Of a stretch of 64,000 nt of DNA, positions 1 to 8,865 are shown in pieces. Under the pieces are notes generated by a model. That model did not search any database. It saw only the letters and a list, made by a program, of their open reading frames with translations, and was not told the DNA's origin. The DNA is from Arsukibacterium tuosuense (GTDB lineage: Bacteria > Pseudomonadota > Gammaproteobacteria > Enterobacterales > Alteromonadaceae). Made by a program: the position numbers and the translations under genes. Position 1 is the stretch's first letter. Every line of letters begins with the position of its first letter. Location of the stretch: assembly GCF_900215315.1 (NCBI RefSeq), contig NZ_OBEB01000001.1, positions 186,001-250,000 on the forward strand, read 5' to 3'.

Positions 1-560
1 GCCGTGGGGCTGACAGTTTTAGTTACTGCTTTACTGCTTAGCTTAGTGTCATTAGAGACGTTATTAGTCGATTTGTTCGGCTTTTTTTTGTAAGCAGGTT
101 TGTCGGAGACGGGTTTGGCTTTTGCTTTCTGCTCAGCTATTCGTGCTTTACGCACCTCCGCTGCCTTCTGCTTGCTATCTGTAAGAGTGCTAAGTGCATG
201 ATCAGCTTGCTGTTGATCAATCTGCTCACCAGCTTCTCCTTCAAGATTTACGCGGGCAACGCCAGGCTGGATTGCTTCCAGATATCGCCAGCTTGAGGTG
301 TATACCCGTAAAGCCTGCCTTAGTTGCGTCTTACTGACCAGACTGTCCTGCTCCAACCGAGCCGCAAGGTCCTGAAAAATACCTATTTTGAGCGGTTTAG
401 CTTCACCTTTAACACTAAAGCATAAAGGAAATTGCTGGGCCAGATATGCCAATACTTCTTTTACATTTGCCAGTTTACTGGGTTCACTCTTGTTGGCTGT
501 CGTCTCTTGCTCTGACGCAGTGGTTTCGGCGGTATTTAAAGCTTCAGTGGAGGTTGTCAT
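1..560 (-). CDS. proQ: ProQ/FinO-domain RNA chaperone ProQ (3' end outside window)
   Basis: This is an RNA-binding chaperone of the ProQ/FinO family, which binds structured small RNAs and mRNA 3' ends in the cytoplasm. About 186 residues are visible. A short polar N-terminus is followed by the FinO-like domain (about residues 30-125), recognisable from the stretches VLAYLAQQFPLCF, KPLKIGIFQDL and LRQALRVYTSSWRYL. A lysine/alanine-rich basic linker follows, as in E. coli ProQ. The C-terminal Tudor-like domain lies beyond the left edge. The ATG at 560-558 sits 7 bases after the preceding gene. In E. coli the order is yebR-proQ-prc, so a prc/tsp protease gene may follow outside the window. Family assignment is firm. 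Confidence 0.93.
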   Translation of the reverse strand, partial: MTTSTEALNTAETTASEQETTANKSEPSKLANVKEVLAYLAQQFPLCFSVKGEAKPLKIGIFQDLAARLEQDSLVSKTQLRQALRVYTSSWRYLEAIQPGVARVNLEGEAGEQIDQQQADHALSTLTDSKQKAAEVRKARIAEQKAKAKPVSDKPAYKKKPNKSTNNVSNDTKLSSKAVTKTVSPT

Positions 561-567
561 TAAAATT

Positions 568-906
568 TCACTCTTCTTCATCGTCTGCATTGACATCCGC
601 ATCTACTGCATCGGCAGCTTCAGCATCATCAATGCCCAGTTCAATTTGTTGCCGCATATAGACCAAGGCCCAACCGGTCAATTCGTGCTCATCAACATCG
701 AGCAATACGGTGTCACCACCTAATTGCTGCCAAAATTGCGGCATTATCCGCTCTATTTGTTCCGTTGCCAGATCATCGGGTAACGCATCCCAGACCGCGT
801 GAATAATACTGTTAATTTTATCAGTTACCAGCTCTTCTTCACCATCCCAGTCACCGACTTCAGATTCATTTAATAGGTAATCCTGAACGGTCAGTGCGTC
901 TTTCAT
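568..906 (-). CDS. Small acidic hypothetical protein between msrC and proQ
   Basis: A 112-residue, strongly acidic protein that I do not recognise. Its N-terminus is rich in Asp and Glu. The middle (about residues 25-90) looks like a compact helical domain with conserved-looking Trp residues. The C-terminus is a low-complexity tail of Asp, Glu and Ala. There is no signal peptide or membrane segment. Its ATG overlaps the msrC stop in an ATGA arrangement, and its stop lies 7 bases before proQ, so the three genes should be translated as one operon. The charge and position could suggest a partner that masks the basic ProQ protein, but that is only a guess. Confidence 0.75.
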   Translation of the reverse strand: MKDALTVQDYLLNESEVGDWDGEEELVTDKINSIIHAVWDALPDDLATEQIERIMPQFWQQLGGDTVLLDVDEHELTGWALVYMRQQIELGIDDAEAADAVDADVNADDEEE

Positions 907-1376
907 AATGGTCCTGTTAAACGCTTCTCAAGCAGTTGAACCAATGTCACTAAATACTGTTGGTCACTATTGTCAAAACGCGCGAACTTCGGACTGTCTA
1001 TATCCAGGACAGCAACAATTTCGTTGTTATACCTTACCGGTATCACAATTTCTGAATTGCTGGCAGCATCGCAGGCTATGTGCCCGGCAAACTGATGCAC
1101 ATCCGCAACCAGCTGTACTTCACCGCTGGCAACTGCCGTTCCGCATACACCTTTACCCACCGGGATCCGGACACAGGCGACCTGCCCCTGAAACGGCCCC
1201 AATACCAGTTCACCAGCACGCATAATGTAGAAACCAGCCCAGTTTAAATCTGGCAGGCTGTTATATAGCAGAGCACTTAGGTTGGCCATATTGGCAATAA
1301 CATCGGGTTCATCGGCGATAAGCGCCTGCGCTTGCTGCAGCAACAAGTCGTATTGAGTATGTTTTTCGCTAGACAT
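903..1376 (-). CDS. msrC: Free methionine-(R)-sulfoxide reductase (GAF domain)
   Basis: Reduces free L-methionine-(R)-sulfoxide to methionine in the cytoplasm, as E. coli YebR/MsrC does. The 157-residue length is that of a single GAF domain. Three cysteines at residues 68, 78 and 102 have the spacing of the catalytic and resolving cysteines of the family, within VACVRIPVGKGVCGTA and GHIACDAASNSEI. The motif IPVRY and the C-terminal VLDIDSPKFARF are also typical. It is the first gene of the msrC-hypothetical-proQ unit and overlaps the next start by 4 bases. A methionine repair enzyme upstream of proQ matches the E. coli order. Confidence 0.93.
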   Translation of the reverse strand: MSSEKHTQYDLLLQQAQALIADEPDVIANMANLSALLYNSLPDLNWAGFYIMRAGELVLGPFQGQVACVRIPVGKGVCGTAVASGEVQLVADVHQFAGHIACDAASNSEIVIPVRYNNEIVAVLDIDSPKFARFDNSDQQYLVTLVQLLEKRLTGPL

Positions 1377-1509
1377 CGGTTTGCGGTTTCAACTTACCTG
1401 GTATCAAAGGCACTACATTACTTGGTTTGCTGGCTAATTTAAACCTTTTTAGTGTGAAAGACTGCCCCGATCCGCATGAATTCTGCACAGAATTAACGAA
1501 ACTGGTTAT

Positions 1510-1530
1510 AAATCATCCGAACGATGATTT
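1510..1530 (-). terminator. Possible weak terminator hairpin after the kinase gene
   Basis: An 8-bp perfect stem (AAATCATC/GATGATTT) with a 5-base loop begins at the last base of the kinase stop codon. On the minus strand it is followed only by a short AT-rich stretch, not a real T-run, so termination may be weak or factor-assisted. Confidence 0.35.
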
Positions 1531-3368
1531 CAGGGACTAAATTGCAAGGGGTTTGGCGGATAATAACAGGCGCTGGTTTGCCGCTGATGCTCAAAAAAAC
1601 GGGTGTCTTTATACGGTAGTTTCATAAAGCCACCGACACCTTCCCCGCTAATCAAAGGTACTTTAGCCAGAATGCTCTGCAAAAGAGCTGCAAATTCCGG
1701 CTCAGCAGTACTATCCAGCAAGCGATAGTAACTGTGTACTTTCATGTAAAGCGGAGTCACTTCAAATATAATGCATCCGGTATGGCGAATCAGATTCAGC
1801 TTAGCAATATCGTCCATAATGGCTTCAGGTAACACCAGCTGCTCGTCAGGATCTTTGCCATCTTCGAAGTATGAGTGTTGTTTACTGGCTTCTTCCTGAC
1901 TGAGCACCGGCGCTGCCTGATACTGTATTTTCGCATCAGCCGGAACAACAAAGGGCTGTTCCATTGTTTCCCGGCTGATATGGATAGTGTTACGGGCATC
2001 AAACAAACACGCTTTAAATACCCCCAGTTTGCCGATGGCCCGCCCAAGATTAACCACATTATTAACCGCATGACTAAACGCTTTTTTCAGGTTGGCATTG
2101 TAAAGATTTAAACTGGAATCGATATATACCCCGCCAGCCTGCCAGTGAATAGCCAACCCGCCGACCACCGGGTAGCGTGCCAGACGCCCTACTGCAGCAA
2201 TAAACGCCTTCTCAGTCTCCCCCATTCCTTCCAGATAATTTTTGTAATAGCGTTCCAGCTGCACATCGTCGACATAGTGCAGGTTGGCATCTTCCTGATG
2301 TTCACGCAGAAATGATTTACGGGATGAGTAAACAACGGTATCAAGCTCCTGGAGTTGGTCACTACACCATACCGGTAGCAAAGGACTATCTGGTAGCAAG
2401 TTCAGGGGGGGCAGAACCAGGCGGGTAAGTTGCGGCATTCTGCTGATAAAGTAATCACCGGCCTGCTGGCGCAACATCTGATCATCGGCCAGCATGCTGT
2501 CAAGCATAGTTGCAAACTCAACCGGCAATCCTAAGCTGCGCGCCGGTATTGCCTGGCGGCCAAACCGGCAGGACTGTGCCGATGCCAGCGCATATAAGGT
2601 ACTGGCAACGCCCTGCTCATCAAAACGCGGACTCGATAGCTCGCCGTTCCGCTGCTCAGGACCAATAAAGTATACATCTCCCATTCTGGCATTGGAGTTT
2701 TGCAAATCAGCCGACATCAACTGCATTACATTGTTAGCCAGATACTGGCCCTGACAATCTAACTGGGCATGGACTGACGATCCCCAGTCAATCAAACTTA
2801 TTTTGCCGCTTTGTTCATCAAACACCAGATTTGAAGGCTTAATATCGCCATGGACTATTGGTGCGCTGTTACCATCAATTTGCTGTTGACGTAAAAACAA
2901 CAGCAATTGAGCCAACTGAGCAGCAATGTCAATTATTAACCTTACCGGCAACCGACCTGCTTTAAGACTGTATTGCTCCAGATCCAGTCCCTTAGCCCGG
3001 CTCATCATCAAAATGCCCTGCTTTTTAATAACCTGATAAGTAATGTATGACGGCACCGCAGGATGCTTAACCAGCGACAGCATATAAGCTTCGTCAGCAA
3101 GCCGCTCCTGGATGTGCTGAGCCAGATTAATCCGGGAGAACTTGAATACACAGGATGCGCCATCCTGGCCGAAACCAGCGAACGCAAAGCCATATGCACC
3201 TTTTCCAATTAGTTCTATCTGGCGATACCCCAGCTTTTCCAGCTCTTCGATACAAAGCGCGACCCAGTCTTTCAGCTTTTTGGCGTCATTGGCATTAAGC
3301 AAATATACCGACTGTTCTTCCGGTATATAAAAATTTCGCAACGGGGTTTTATCGGCTTTGTCCGGCAT
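1530..3368 (-). CDS. Serine/threonine protein kinase with unknown C-terminal domain
   Basis: A cytoplasmic Hanks-type protein kinase of 612 residues. The catalytic domain covers about residues 45-290. Visible motifs are the glycine loop GKGAYG (55-60), the ATP-anchoring Lys76 in VFKFSR, a helix-C Glu near 93, the catalytic loop HGDIKPSN (Asp175) and LIDWGS in place of DFG (Asp194). HGD instead of HRD marks it as a non-RD kinase. The last 300 or so residues match nothing I recognise and have no membrane segment. The ATG at 3368 is preferred over the one at 3374 because AGGA lies 5 bases before it. It follows the AAA+ gene by 45 bases, so the two are probably one operon. Its substrate is unknown. 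Confidence 0.85.
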   Translation of the reverse strand: MPDKADKTPLRNFYIPEEQSVYLLNANDAKKLKDWVALCIEELEKLGYRQIELIGKGAYGFAFAGFGQDGASCVFKFSRINLAQHIQERLADEAYMLSLVKHPAVPSYITYQVIKKQGILMMSRAKGLDLEQYSLKAGRLPVRLIIDIAAQLAQLLLFLRQQQIDGNSAPIVHGDIKPSNLVFDEQSGKISLIDWGSSVHAQLDCQGQYLANNVMQLMSADLQNSNARMGDVYFIGPEQRNGELSSPRFDEQGVASTLYALASAQSCRFGRQAIPARSLGLPVEFATMLDSMLADDQMLRQQAGDYFISRMPQLTRLVLPPLNLLPDSPLLPVWCSDQLQELDTVVYSSRKSFLREHQEDANLHYVDDVQLERYYKNYLEGMGETEKAFIAAVGRLARYPVVGGLAIHWQAGGVYIDSSLNLYNANLKKAFSHAVNNVVNLGRAIGKLGVFKACLFDARNTIHISRETMEQPFVVPADAKIQYQAAPVLSQEEASKQHSYFEDGKDPDEQLVLPEAIMDDIAKLNLIRHTGCIIFEVTPLYMKVHSYYRLLDSTAEPEFAALLQSILAKVPLISGEGVGGFMKLPYKDTRFFEHQRQTSACYYPPNPLQFSP

Positions 3369-3413
3369 AAGCATCCTGTCGATTCTGAATTAACCGCTAA
3401 CAGCGACTAACTG

Positions 3414-4874
3414 TTAGGCTATAACACAGCGCTGTTGTGCCCACTGTCGTAAACGGGTTACCCGCTCGGCCATCACCACTGATAGCGGCTGGGTTTCGGC
3501 CAGCTCAGTCAGTAAATGCTGTAAGCTAAAACCGTCACCATCACTGTGCATCCGGTAACTGGCACTGACTACTGCCTGCTCCAGCTCCGCGCCGGAAAAA
3601 CCTTGTGCCAAAGCCAGACACTGGCTAAGCTCAGCGTCGCTCAGGCTTAAATTGCGCCGTTGCAAATGCAAAGCCAGCAGCGCTTTAATTTGCTGATCAT
3701 CAGGTAAATCGACAAAAAATATCTCGTCGAAACGGCCTTTTCGCAATAATTCGGGCGCCAGCTCTTCAATGTTGTTTGCCGTAGCAACCAGAAAAACCGG
3801 TTTATCCCGTTCTGCCATCCAGGTAAGCAATGTACCGAGGATCCGCCGGGTAACGCCATTGTCGTTGTCGCCACCGGCCAGGCCCTTTTCAATTTCATCA
3901 ATCCACAATACACAAGGCGCCATGGAGTCAGCCTGAGCCAATGCCTGACTGAGGTTCTTTTCTGTTTCCCCAATATACTTGTTGTACAACGCCGCCATGT
4001 CTAAGCGCAGTAACGGAATGGACCAGGCACCGGCAATTGCCTTAGCGGCCAGACTTTTCCCGGTTCCCTGTACTCCGGTCAGCAAAATTCCCTTCGGTGT
4101 ATCCTGACCATTTAGTATAAAGGCCTGTTGTCGCTGACCTAGCCACCGCTTTAAATTCGGCAGGCCGACCACGTCATCCAGGGTCTTGGTATCAAAAACC
4201 TGACTTAAGGTGCCGCCACTTTGCAGTAAATTGAATTTTGCCCGGTTAACTCTGGGGATGTCGTCACCGGTAATAGCACCATCATCTGCTATCGCCTTGT
4301 AAGCCAGCCGTTTCGCTTCGTCAAACGTCAAGCCGTGTAAATTCTGAACCAGCGCGCTGACATCAACCGGCGCCATGTCCACCAGCTGGCCATGCTCGCG
4401 GCTGTATTTGTCAGCCGCTTCACTGATCATCTGCCTTATTTGCTGCTCGCCCGGTAACGACAACTGAAAACGATAGCTTAACCGCGCCAGTTCCGGCGGC
4501 GTTTCCAACGCGTAACTTAGTAAAATAAGGGTATGTCCCAGACTGTCATGAGCCTGGGCAATTTCTTTAATAAAACGGATATGCCGGGGTTCTGCTAAAA
4601 AGGGATGAAAGTCACATAGCACATAAATACCGGGAATACGGGTACCTTTAATCTGGGCCAGCAATTGAGCCGGCTCAGTATTGAATGCTTGCGGGCTGCT
4701 TTCCCGATCAGTGCGCTGCAAGCCGTCTGTAATCGTCCATTGAAACACCGGCCGCATTAAATTCACCGCCAGGCGCTTGATTAACGCCAGTGCCCGCAGC
4801 TCTTCATAGGTTTCAATGATAATCAGCGGGCTTTTCGCTTGCACCAGTACCCTTAAATCTTCAAATTCGTACAT
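3414..4874 (-). CDS. Ycf46-like AAA+ ATPase
   Basis: A 486-residue AAA+ ATPase of the Ycf46-like type. The N-terminal half (about 1-225) starts with FEDLRVLVQAKSPLIIIET, a domain seen in the chloroplast/cyanobacterial Ycf46 family. The AAA module follows: Walker A GVQGTGKS (267-274), Walker B CVLWIDEIEK (321-330), sensor-1 ATANN (364-368) and the arginine-finger segment RKGRFDE (378-384). There is no zinc-protease domain, so it is not FtsH. It lies directly upstream of the protein kinase gene with a short gap, suggesting that the ATPase and kinase act together. The role of this family in heterotrophic bacteria is not established. Confidence 0.85.
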   Translation of the reverse strand: MYEFEDLRVLVQAKSPLIIIETYEELRALALIKRLAVNLMRPVFQWTITDGLQRTDRESSPQAFNTEPAQLLAQIKGTRIPGIYVLCDFHPFLAEPRHIRFIKEIAQAHDSLGHTLILLSYALETPPELARLSYRFQLSLPGEQQIRQMISEAADKYSREHGQLVDMAPVDVSALVQNLHGLTFDEAKRLAYKAIADDGAITGDDIPRVNRAKFNLLQSGGTLSQVFDTKTLDDVVGLPNLKRWLGQRQQAFILNGQDTPKGILLTGVQGTGKSLAAKAIAGAWSIPLLRLDMAALYNKYIGETEKNLSQALAQADSMAPCVLWIDEIEKGLAGGDNDNGVTRRILGTLLTWMAERDKPVFLVATANNIEELAPELLRKGRFDEIFFVDLPDDQQIKALLALHLQRRNLSLSDAELSQCLALAQGFSGAELEQAVVSASYRMHSDGDGFSLQHLLTELAETQPLSVVMAERVTRLRQWAQQRCVIA

Positions 4875-4911
4875 CTTTTTTCCCTGAGCCGTCTATACCG
4901 GCAGCCATAAA

Positions 4912-4935
4912 AAAACCCACTGCTATCGTGGGTTT
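4912..4935 (-). terminator. Rho-independent terminator of the bkd operon
   Basis: The stem AAAACCCAC/GTGGGTTTT with a 6-base loop is followed on the minus strand by a run of seven T, directly downstream of bkdB. It separates the bkd operon from the AAA+/kinase pair. Confidence 0.85.
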
Positions 4936-4964
4936 TATCAGAAACAATCAAGCTTGCCAACTGC

Positions 4965-6521
4965 TTAAATCATGTTAACCAACATAGATGATGGCTGCTC
5001 CAGATACTGCTTCCACAAATTGGTAAAGCGGGCAATAGTGCCGCCATCAATGATCCGGTGATCACCTGACCAGCTTATCTGCATCAGTTGTCTGGCTTCT
5101 ACTTCACCTTTAGCATTAAAACGTGGCAGGTTTTGTACTTTGCCAAGCGCTACTATTGCCACTTCAGGTTTGTTGATGATAGGCGTTGCTACAGTACCAC
5201 CAATTGCACCAATATTAGAGATGGTAATGGTGCCACCTTTTAAGTCTGCCGGGCTAACCCTGCCTTCACGGGCTGCATCAGTTAAACGGCCGAGCTCGCG
5301 GGCAATATCCACAATCGATTTACTCTGGCAGCCTTTAACATTTGGTACCAGTAAACCAACTTTTGAATCAACGGCAACACCGATGTTGTGTTCGCTGAAA
5401 AAACGCAGCTCAGTACAATCGCTGTTTGGCTGACTGTTCATTACCGGAAAATCTTTAATTGCCAGCGACATCGCTTTCATAAAAAACGGCATCATCGTCA
5501 GCTTGACACCTTGCTTAGCATAACCGTCTTTCAGGCTTAAACGCAGCGCTATCAGCTCAGTTAAGTCAATTTCCTCGCAGTAAGTAAAATGCGGAATAGT
5601 GGCGACAGAGTCTGCCATCTGCCGTGCCATCGCCGCTTTAATACCTTTAATAGGTTCGACTCTGTCCGCAGCCTTAGCACTGCTCTGGACCGGCGAATCG
5701 GCCCTGGGTTCAGTTTTAGTGGCTGTAGATTGTTTTACAGGGCCATCGGCATATGCCTTAACATCTTCTTTAAACACCCGGCCTTTATCACCTGAACCCG
5801 GCACCTTTGCCAAATCAATGCTCAGCTCACGAGCTAACCTGCGCACTGCCGGGCTGGCCAGCGCTTTACCACTGGCAATATTGCCTTTGCTTTGGAGGTT
5901 TTGCTCTGTTTGTTTTGGCGACGAGGCAGGCTGTGTAGTTGCTGTTGCTGCAGTCTCGCCAGTTATCTGCATCGCAAATAACGGTGAGTGGACTTTGGCA
6001 ATTTCGCCCTTAGCATAATATAACTTACTGACCACACCCGAGTATTTAGCCGGTATTTGCACCAGTGCTTTGTCGGTCATCACATCACATACCGGCTGAT
6101 CTTCTTGTATGGTGTCGCCTTCAGCTACCAGCCAGTCAACAATTTCACACTCAACGATACCTTCGCCAATATCGGGTAAGATAAAGTCTTCGGTGCCGCT
6201 ATCCGAAGATGAAGCCGAGTCTGTGCTGGCTTCTGCTGGCGACTCTTTAATTTTGTCAGTAGCTTTTGCAGCCGCCGCGTTATCAGCAATCTCCATCGCA
6301 AATAAAGGCGCATGCACTTTAGCAATTTCACCTTTTGCATAATACAGCTTGCTAACCACGCCATTATGTACTGCGGGTATTTGCACTAACGCTTTGTCAG
6401 TCATTACATCACAAACCGGCTGGTCTTCTTTAATGGTGTCACCTTCGCTGACCAGCCATTCTACGATTTCGCACTCAACGATACCTTCGCCAATATCCGG
6501 CAGTATAAAATCCTGTTTCAT
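4965..6521 (-). CDS. bkdB: Branched-chain 2-oxoacid dehydrogenase E2, dihydrolipoyl acyltransferase with two lipoyl domains
   Basis: The E2 core of the branched-chain 2-oxoacid dehydrogenase complex, which transfers the acyl group from lipoyl-lysine to CoA. The 518 residues contain two lipoyl domains with the lipoylated lysines in DVMTDKALVQ at residues 43 and 151. Then come an Ala/Pro/Ser-rich linker, an E3-binding domain (about 218-255, starting ASPAVRRLARE) and the catalytic domain with the active-site motif DHRIIDGG near residue 490. The two lipoyl domains are nearly identical in sequence, so they probably arose by recent internal duplication. Many BkdB proteins have one lipoyl domain. 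It is the last gene of bkdA1-bkdA2-bkdB; the E3 gene is not in this window. Confidence 0.93.
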   Translation of the reverse strand: MKQDFILPDIGEGIVECEIVEWLVSEGDTIKEDQPVCDVMTDKALVQIPAVHNGVVSKLYYAKGEIAKVHAPLFAMEIADNAAAAKATDKIKESPAEASTDSASSSDSGTEDFILPDIGEGIVECEIVDWLVAEGDTIQEDQPVCDVMTDKALVQIPAKYSGVVSKLYYAKGEIAKVHSPLFAMQITGETAATATTQPASSPKQTEQNLQSKGNIASGKALASPAVRRLARELSIDLAKVPGSGDKGRVFKEDVKAYADGPVKQSTATKTEPRADSPVQSSAKAADRVEPIKGIKAAMARQMADSVATIPHFTYCEEIDLTELIALRLSLKDGYAKQGVKLTMMPFFMKAMSLAIKDFPVMNSQPNSDCTELRFFSEHNIGVAVDSKVGLLVPNVKGCQSKSIVDIARELGRLTDAAREGRVSPADLKGGTITISNIGAIGGTVATPIINKPEVAIVALGKVQNLPRFNAKGEVEARQLMQISWSGDHRIIDGGTIARFTNLWKQYLEQPSSMLVNMI

Positions 6522-6530
6522 GCCATCTCC

Positions 6531-7508
6531 TTAGAATTTAACCGAGCGCATAATGGCTTCGTAGGTTTTAAGATGATCGGCAACATACTCTTTTTCCAGT
6601 GCCAGCGGATACGGCGTATCTAAGCCGCACACCCGTTCAATCGGGCTTTCCAGATACAAAAAACACATTTTCTGAATGGTTGCTGCTATTTCCCCGGCAA
6701 AGCCGCCGGTTAATGGCGCTTCATGATTAATAACCAGCCGGCCGGTTTTCTGAACGGAGGCCGCAACGGTATCGGCATCCCATGGCAAAATGCTGCGTAA
6801 ATCGATAACTTCACAGGACACGCCCTGCTCCTGCGCCATAGCTACTGCTTTATCGACTATCTCCATCTGCGCACCCCATGCCAGCACGGTCACATCCTTA
6901 CCCTGTTGCACGACTTCAGCTTTACCCAGCTCAATTTCGTAATAGTCTTCCGGTACTTCGCCGGTTGACGCCCTGTACAGTTTTTTCGGTTCAAAGAAAA
7001 TAACCGGATCCGGGCTGGCAATCGATGCCAGCAATAGACCTTTTGCCTGATAGGGATCCCGCGGGATCACCACTTTTAAGCCCGGAGTGTGAGCAAAATA
7101 AGCTTCCGGCGACTGGCTATGGTAGTGGCCGCCGGCGATACCGCCGCCGTATGGGCTGCGAAACACTATGCCACCAACGTCAAACTCATTGCCGGAGCGA
7201 TAGCGGAATTTCGCTGTTTCATTAACGATTTGATCAAACGCTGGGAAAATGTAATCAGCAAATTGAATTTCCGCGATCGGTTTCATACCCTGTGCCGCCA
7301 TACCGTTAGCGAAGCCGGCAATGCCCTGCTCCGTTAACGGCGTATTAAAGCAGCGCGCTTTGCCGTATTTTTCCTGCAATTTGCTGGTAGCCCGGAAAAC
7401 ACCACCAAAATGGCCAACATCTTCACCAAAACACACCACGGTGTCATCTTTTGCCATGGCTAAATCAAGCGCATTATTAATCGCTTGCAGCATATTCATT
7501 TTCGCCAT
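6531..7508 (-). CDS. bkdA2: Branched-chain 2-oxoacid dehydrogenase E1 beta subunit
   Basis: The beta chain of the thiamine-diphosphate-dependent E1 component, which decarboxylates the 2-oxoacids from Leu, Ile and Val. The 325 residues have the expected length and the family features: the pyrimidine-binding domain with [13 protein letters not shown], the stretch [15 protein letters not shown] and the C-terminal transketolase domain with [15 protein letters not shown]. Its ATG overlaps the bkdA1 stop (TAATG), so the alpha and beta chains are translationally coupled, as expected for an alpha2beta2 enzyme. The bkdB start follows after a 9-base gap. Confidence 0.94.
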   Translation of the reverse strand: MAKMNMLQAINNALDLAMAKDDTVVCFGEDVGHFGGVFRATSKLQEKYGKARCFNTPLTEQGIAGFANGMAAQGMKPIAEIQFADYIFPAFDQIVNETAKFRYRSGNEFDVGGIVFRSPYGGGIAGGHYHSQSPEAYFAHTPGLKVVIPRDPYQAKGLLLASIASPDPVIFFEPKKLYRASTGEVPEDYYEIELGKAEVVQQGKDVTVLAWGAQMEIVDKAVAMAQEQGVSCEVIDLRSILPWDADTVAASVQKTGRLVINHEAPLTGGFAGEIAATIQKMCFLYLESPIERVCGLDTPYPLALEKEYVADHLKTYEAIMRSVKF

Positions 7509-8692
7509 TAGTCCATTCTCCCCGATGTCACCGGATAGGCATCCGGGTATTTTCTGATATGTTGTTTTAATTCATCTAATTGTTGTTGTAACGCCGGGAT
7601 CGGCTGTTGATACACATCAGAAATTAAATGTTCTATGCCAGGCTTTGCTACTTTTTCAGCCACTTTTAAGGCATCAAGTATTTCAGTTCGGAGCTTTTCA
7701 ATTTTTGCTTTGTCAGCGTCTTCATCCAGCCAGCCCTGTTTGACCAGCCACAACTTAAAACGGGATATAGGGTCCGTTTTGCGCCAGATTTCTTCTTCTT
7801 CCTTTGAACGATAGCCGCTTGGGTCATCAGAGGAAGAGTGGGCACCTAACCGGTAAGCCATTGCCTCAATTAACACCGGCTCGTTATGCTTAAGCGCATG
7901 TTCGCGGGCCATTTTTGTTGCCTGATATACTGCCAGAATATCAGCACCATCTACCCGCAATGCTTTCATACCATAGCCTACGGCGCGACAAGCAATACCA
8001 TCACCGACAAATTGTTCATTCGCTGGGGTTGAAATGGCATAGCCGTTATTGCGACAGAAAAACAGCACAGGTGCTTTGTGCACTGCCGCCATATTTAAAC
8101 CAGCATGAAAATCGCCTTCTGATGCAGCACCCTCACCAAAGTAACAAATGGTAGTCTTAGCCAAACCACGCAGCTTTTGGGCATAGGCATAGCCACTGGC
8201 CTGAGGAATTTGAGTACCCAACGGTGAAGATATCGTCATGTAGTAAATATCTTTACTGCCATAGTGCACTGGCATCTGCCGGCCTTTACCCAGATCTTTC
8301 TCGTTAGAAAACAGCTGATTCATAAACTGTTCCAGGCTAAAACCACGATAACGCAGAGCGCCCTGTTCCCGGTACTGCGCCATGATCATATCTTGCTCAT
8401 CCAGTGCGGCAGCACTGCCCACCGTGGTGGCTTCTTCGCCCAGACATTGCATATAAAAGCTGATCCGGCCCTGCCGCTGTGCAGCCAGCATCCGTTCGTC
8501 CAGCACCCGCGTAAACACCATGGTGTCGTACATTTTCAGTGCAGTGTCTTTATCCAGGGTCGGCTTGTCGGCACCGTCATACAGGTTGCCGTCATCTTGC
8601 AGAATTCGCAAAGTAGGAATTTTTAACGCATCACCGGCAGTAAAAGCTGCAGTATGCACCGTGGTGATGGTGGCGTTATTAGGGTTTGTCAT
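7508..8692 (-). CDS. bkdA1: Branched-chain 2-oxoacid dehydrogenase E1 alpha subunit
   Basis: The alpha chain of the E1 component, 394 residues from the chosen start. The thiamine diphosphate motif runs from [13 protein letters not shown] (186-198) to FFCRNN (211-216). The downstream loop [15 protein letters not shown] corresponds to the phosphorylation-loop region of the mammalian enzyme. A longer frame reaches 8731, but the ATG at 8692 is chosen because AAGAG lies a few bases before it and family members start near here. It is the first gene of the bkd operon. A LiuR-like palindrome lies 54 bases upstream. Confidence 0.92.
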   Translation of the reverse strand: MTNPNNATITTVHTAAFTAGDALKIPTLRILQDDGNLYDGADKPTLDKDTALKMYDTMVFTRVLDERMLAAQRQGRISFYMQCLGEEATTVGSAAALDEQDMIMAQYREQGALRYRGFSLEQFMNQLFSNEKDLGKGRQMPVHYGSKDIYYMTISSPLGTQIPQASGYAYAQKLRGLAKTTICYFGEGAASEGDFHAGLNMAAVHKAPVLFFCRNNGYAISTPANEQFVGDGIACRAVGYGMKALRVDGADILAVYQATKMAREHALKHNEPVLIEAMAYRLGAHSSSDDPSGYRSKEEEEIWRKTDPISRFKLWLVKQGWLDEDADKAKIEKLRTEILDALKVAEKVAKPGIEHLISDVYQQPIPALQQQLDELKQHIRKYPDAYPVTSGRMD

Positions 8693-8745
8693 AGCAATCT
8701 CTTGGGTTGTGGACACGCTGTCGATTATCATTATTTGCGGGGAAC

Positions 8746-8761
8746 TTTACCTTTACGTAAA
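8746..8761. promoter_or_regulatory. Candidate LiuR-type operator in front of bkdA1
   Basis: The site TTTACCTTTACGTAAA is an imperfect inverted repeat. Its complement differs by one base from the repeat upstream of etfB at 24935-24950. From memory it resembles the LiuR (MerR family) motif that controls branched-chain amino acid catabolism in gammaproteobacteria. Function is inferred from motif and context. Confidence 0.55.
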
Positions 8762-8786
8762 CTGCATTGCAACTTTGCCCTGGTAC

Positions 8787-8820
8787 AAAAAAACCTGACG
8801 TCCGGCTGAGCTGTCAGGTT
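8787..8820 (-). terminator. Rho-independent terminator downstream of astE
   Basis: The 8-bp stem AACCTGAC/GTCAGGTT has a 13-base loop and is followed on the minus strand by seven T. It ends transcription coming from astE and shields the bkd promoter. Confidence 0.85.
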
Positions 8821-8865
8821 ATATTTACTGTCTGTCAGCCCACTCTTAGCGGCTCTAACTGTGTT

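Noticed and set aside
388..723. Plus-strand open frame opposite proQ and the acidic gene
   Set aside because: It is antisense to two supported genes and has no recognisable domain.
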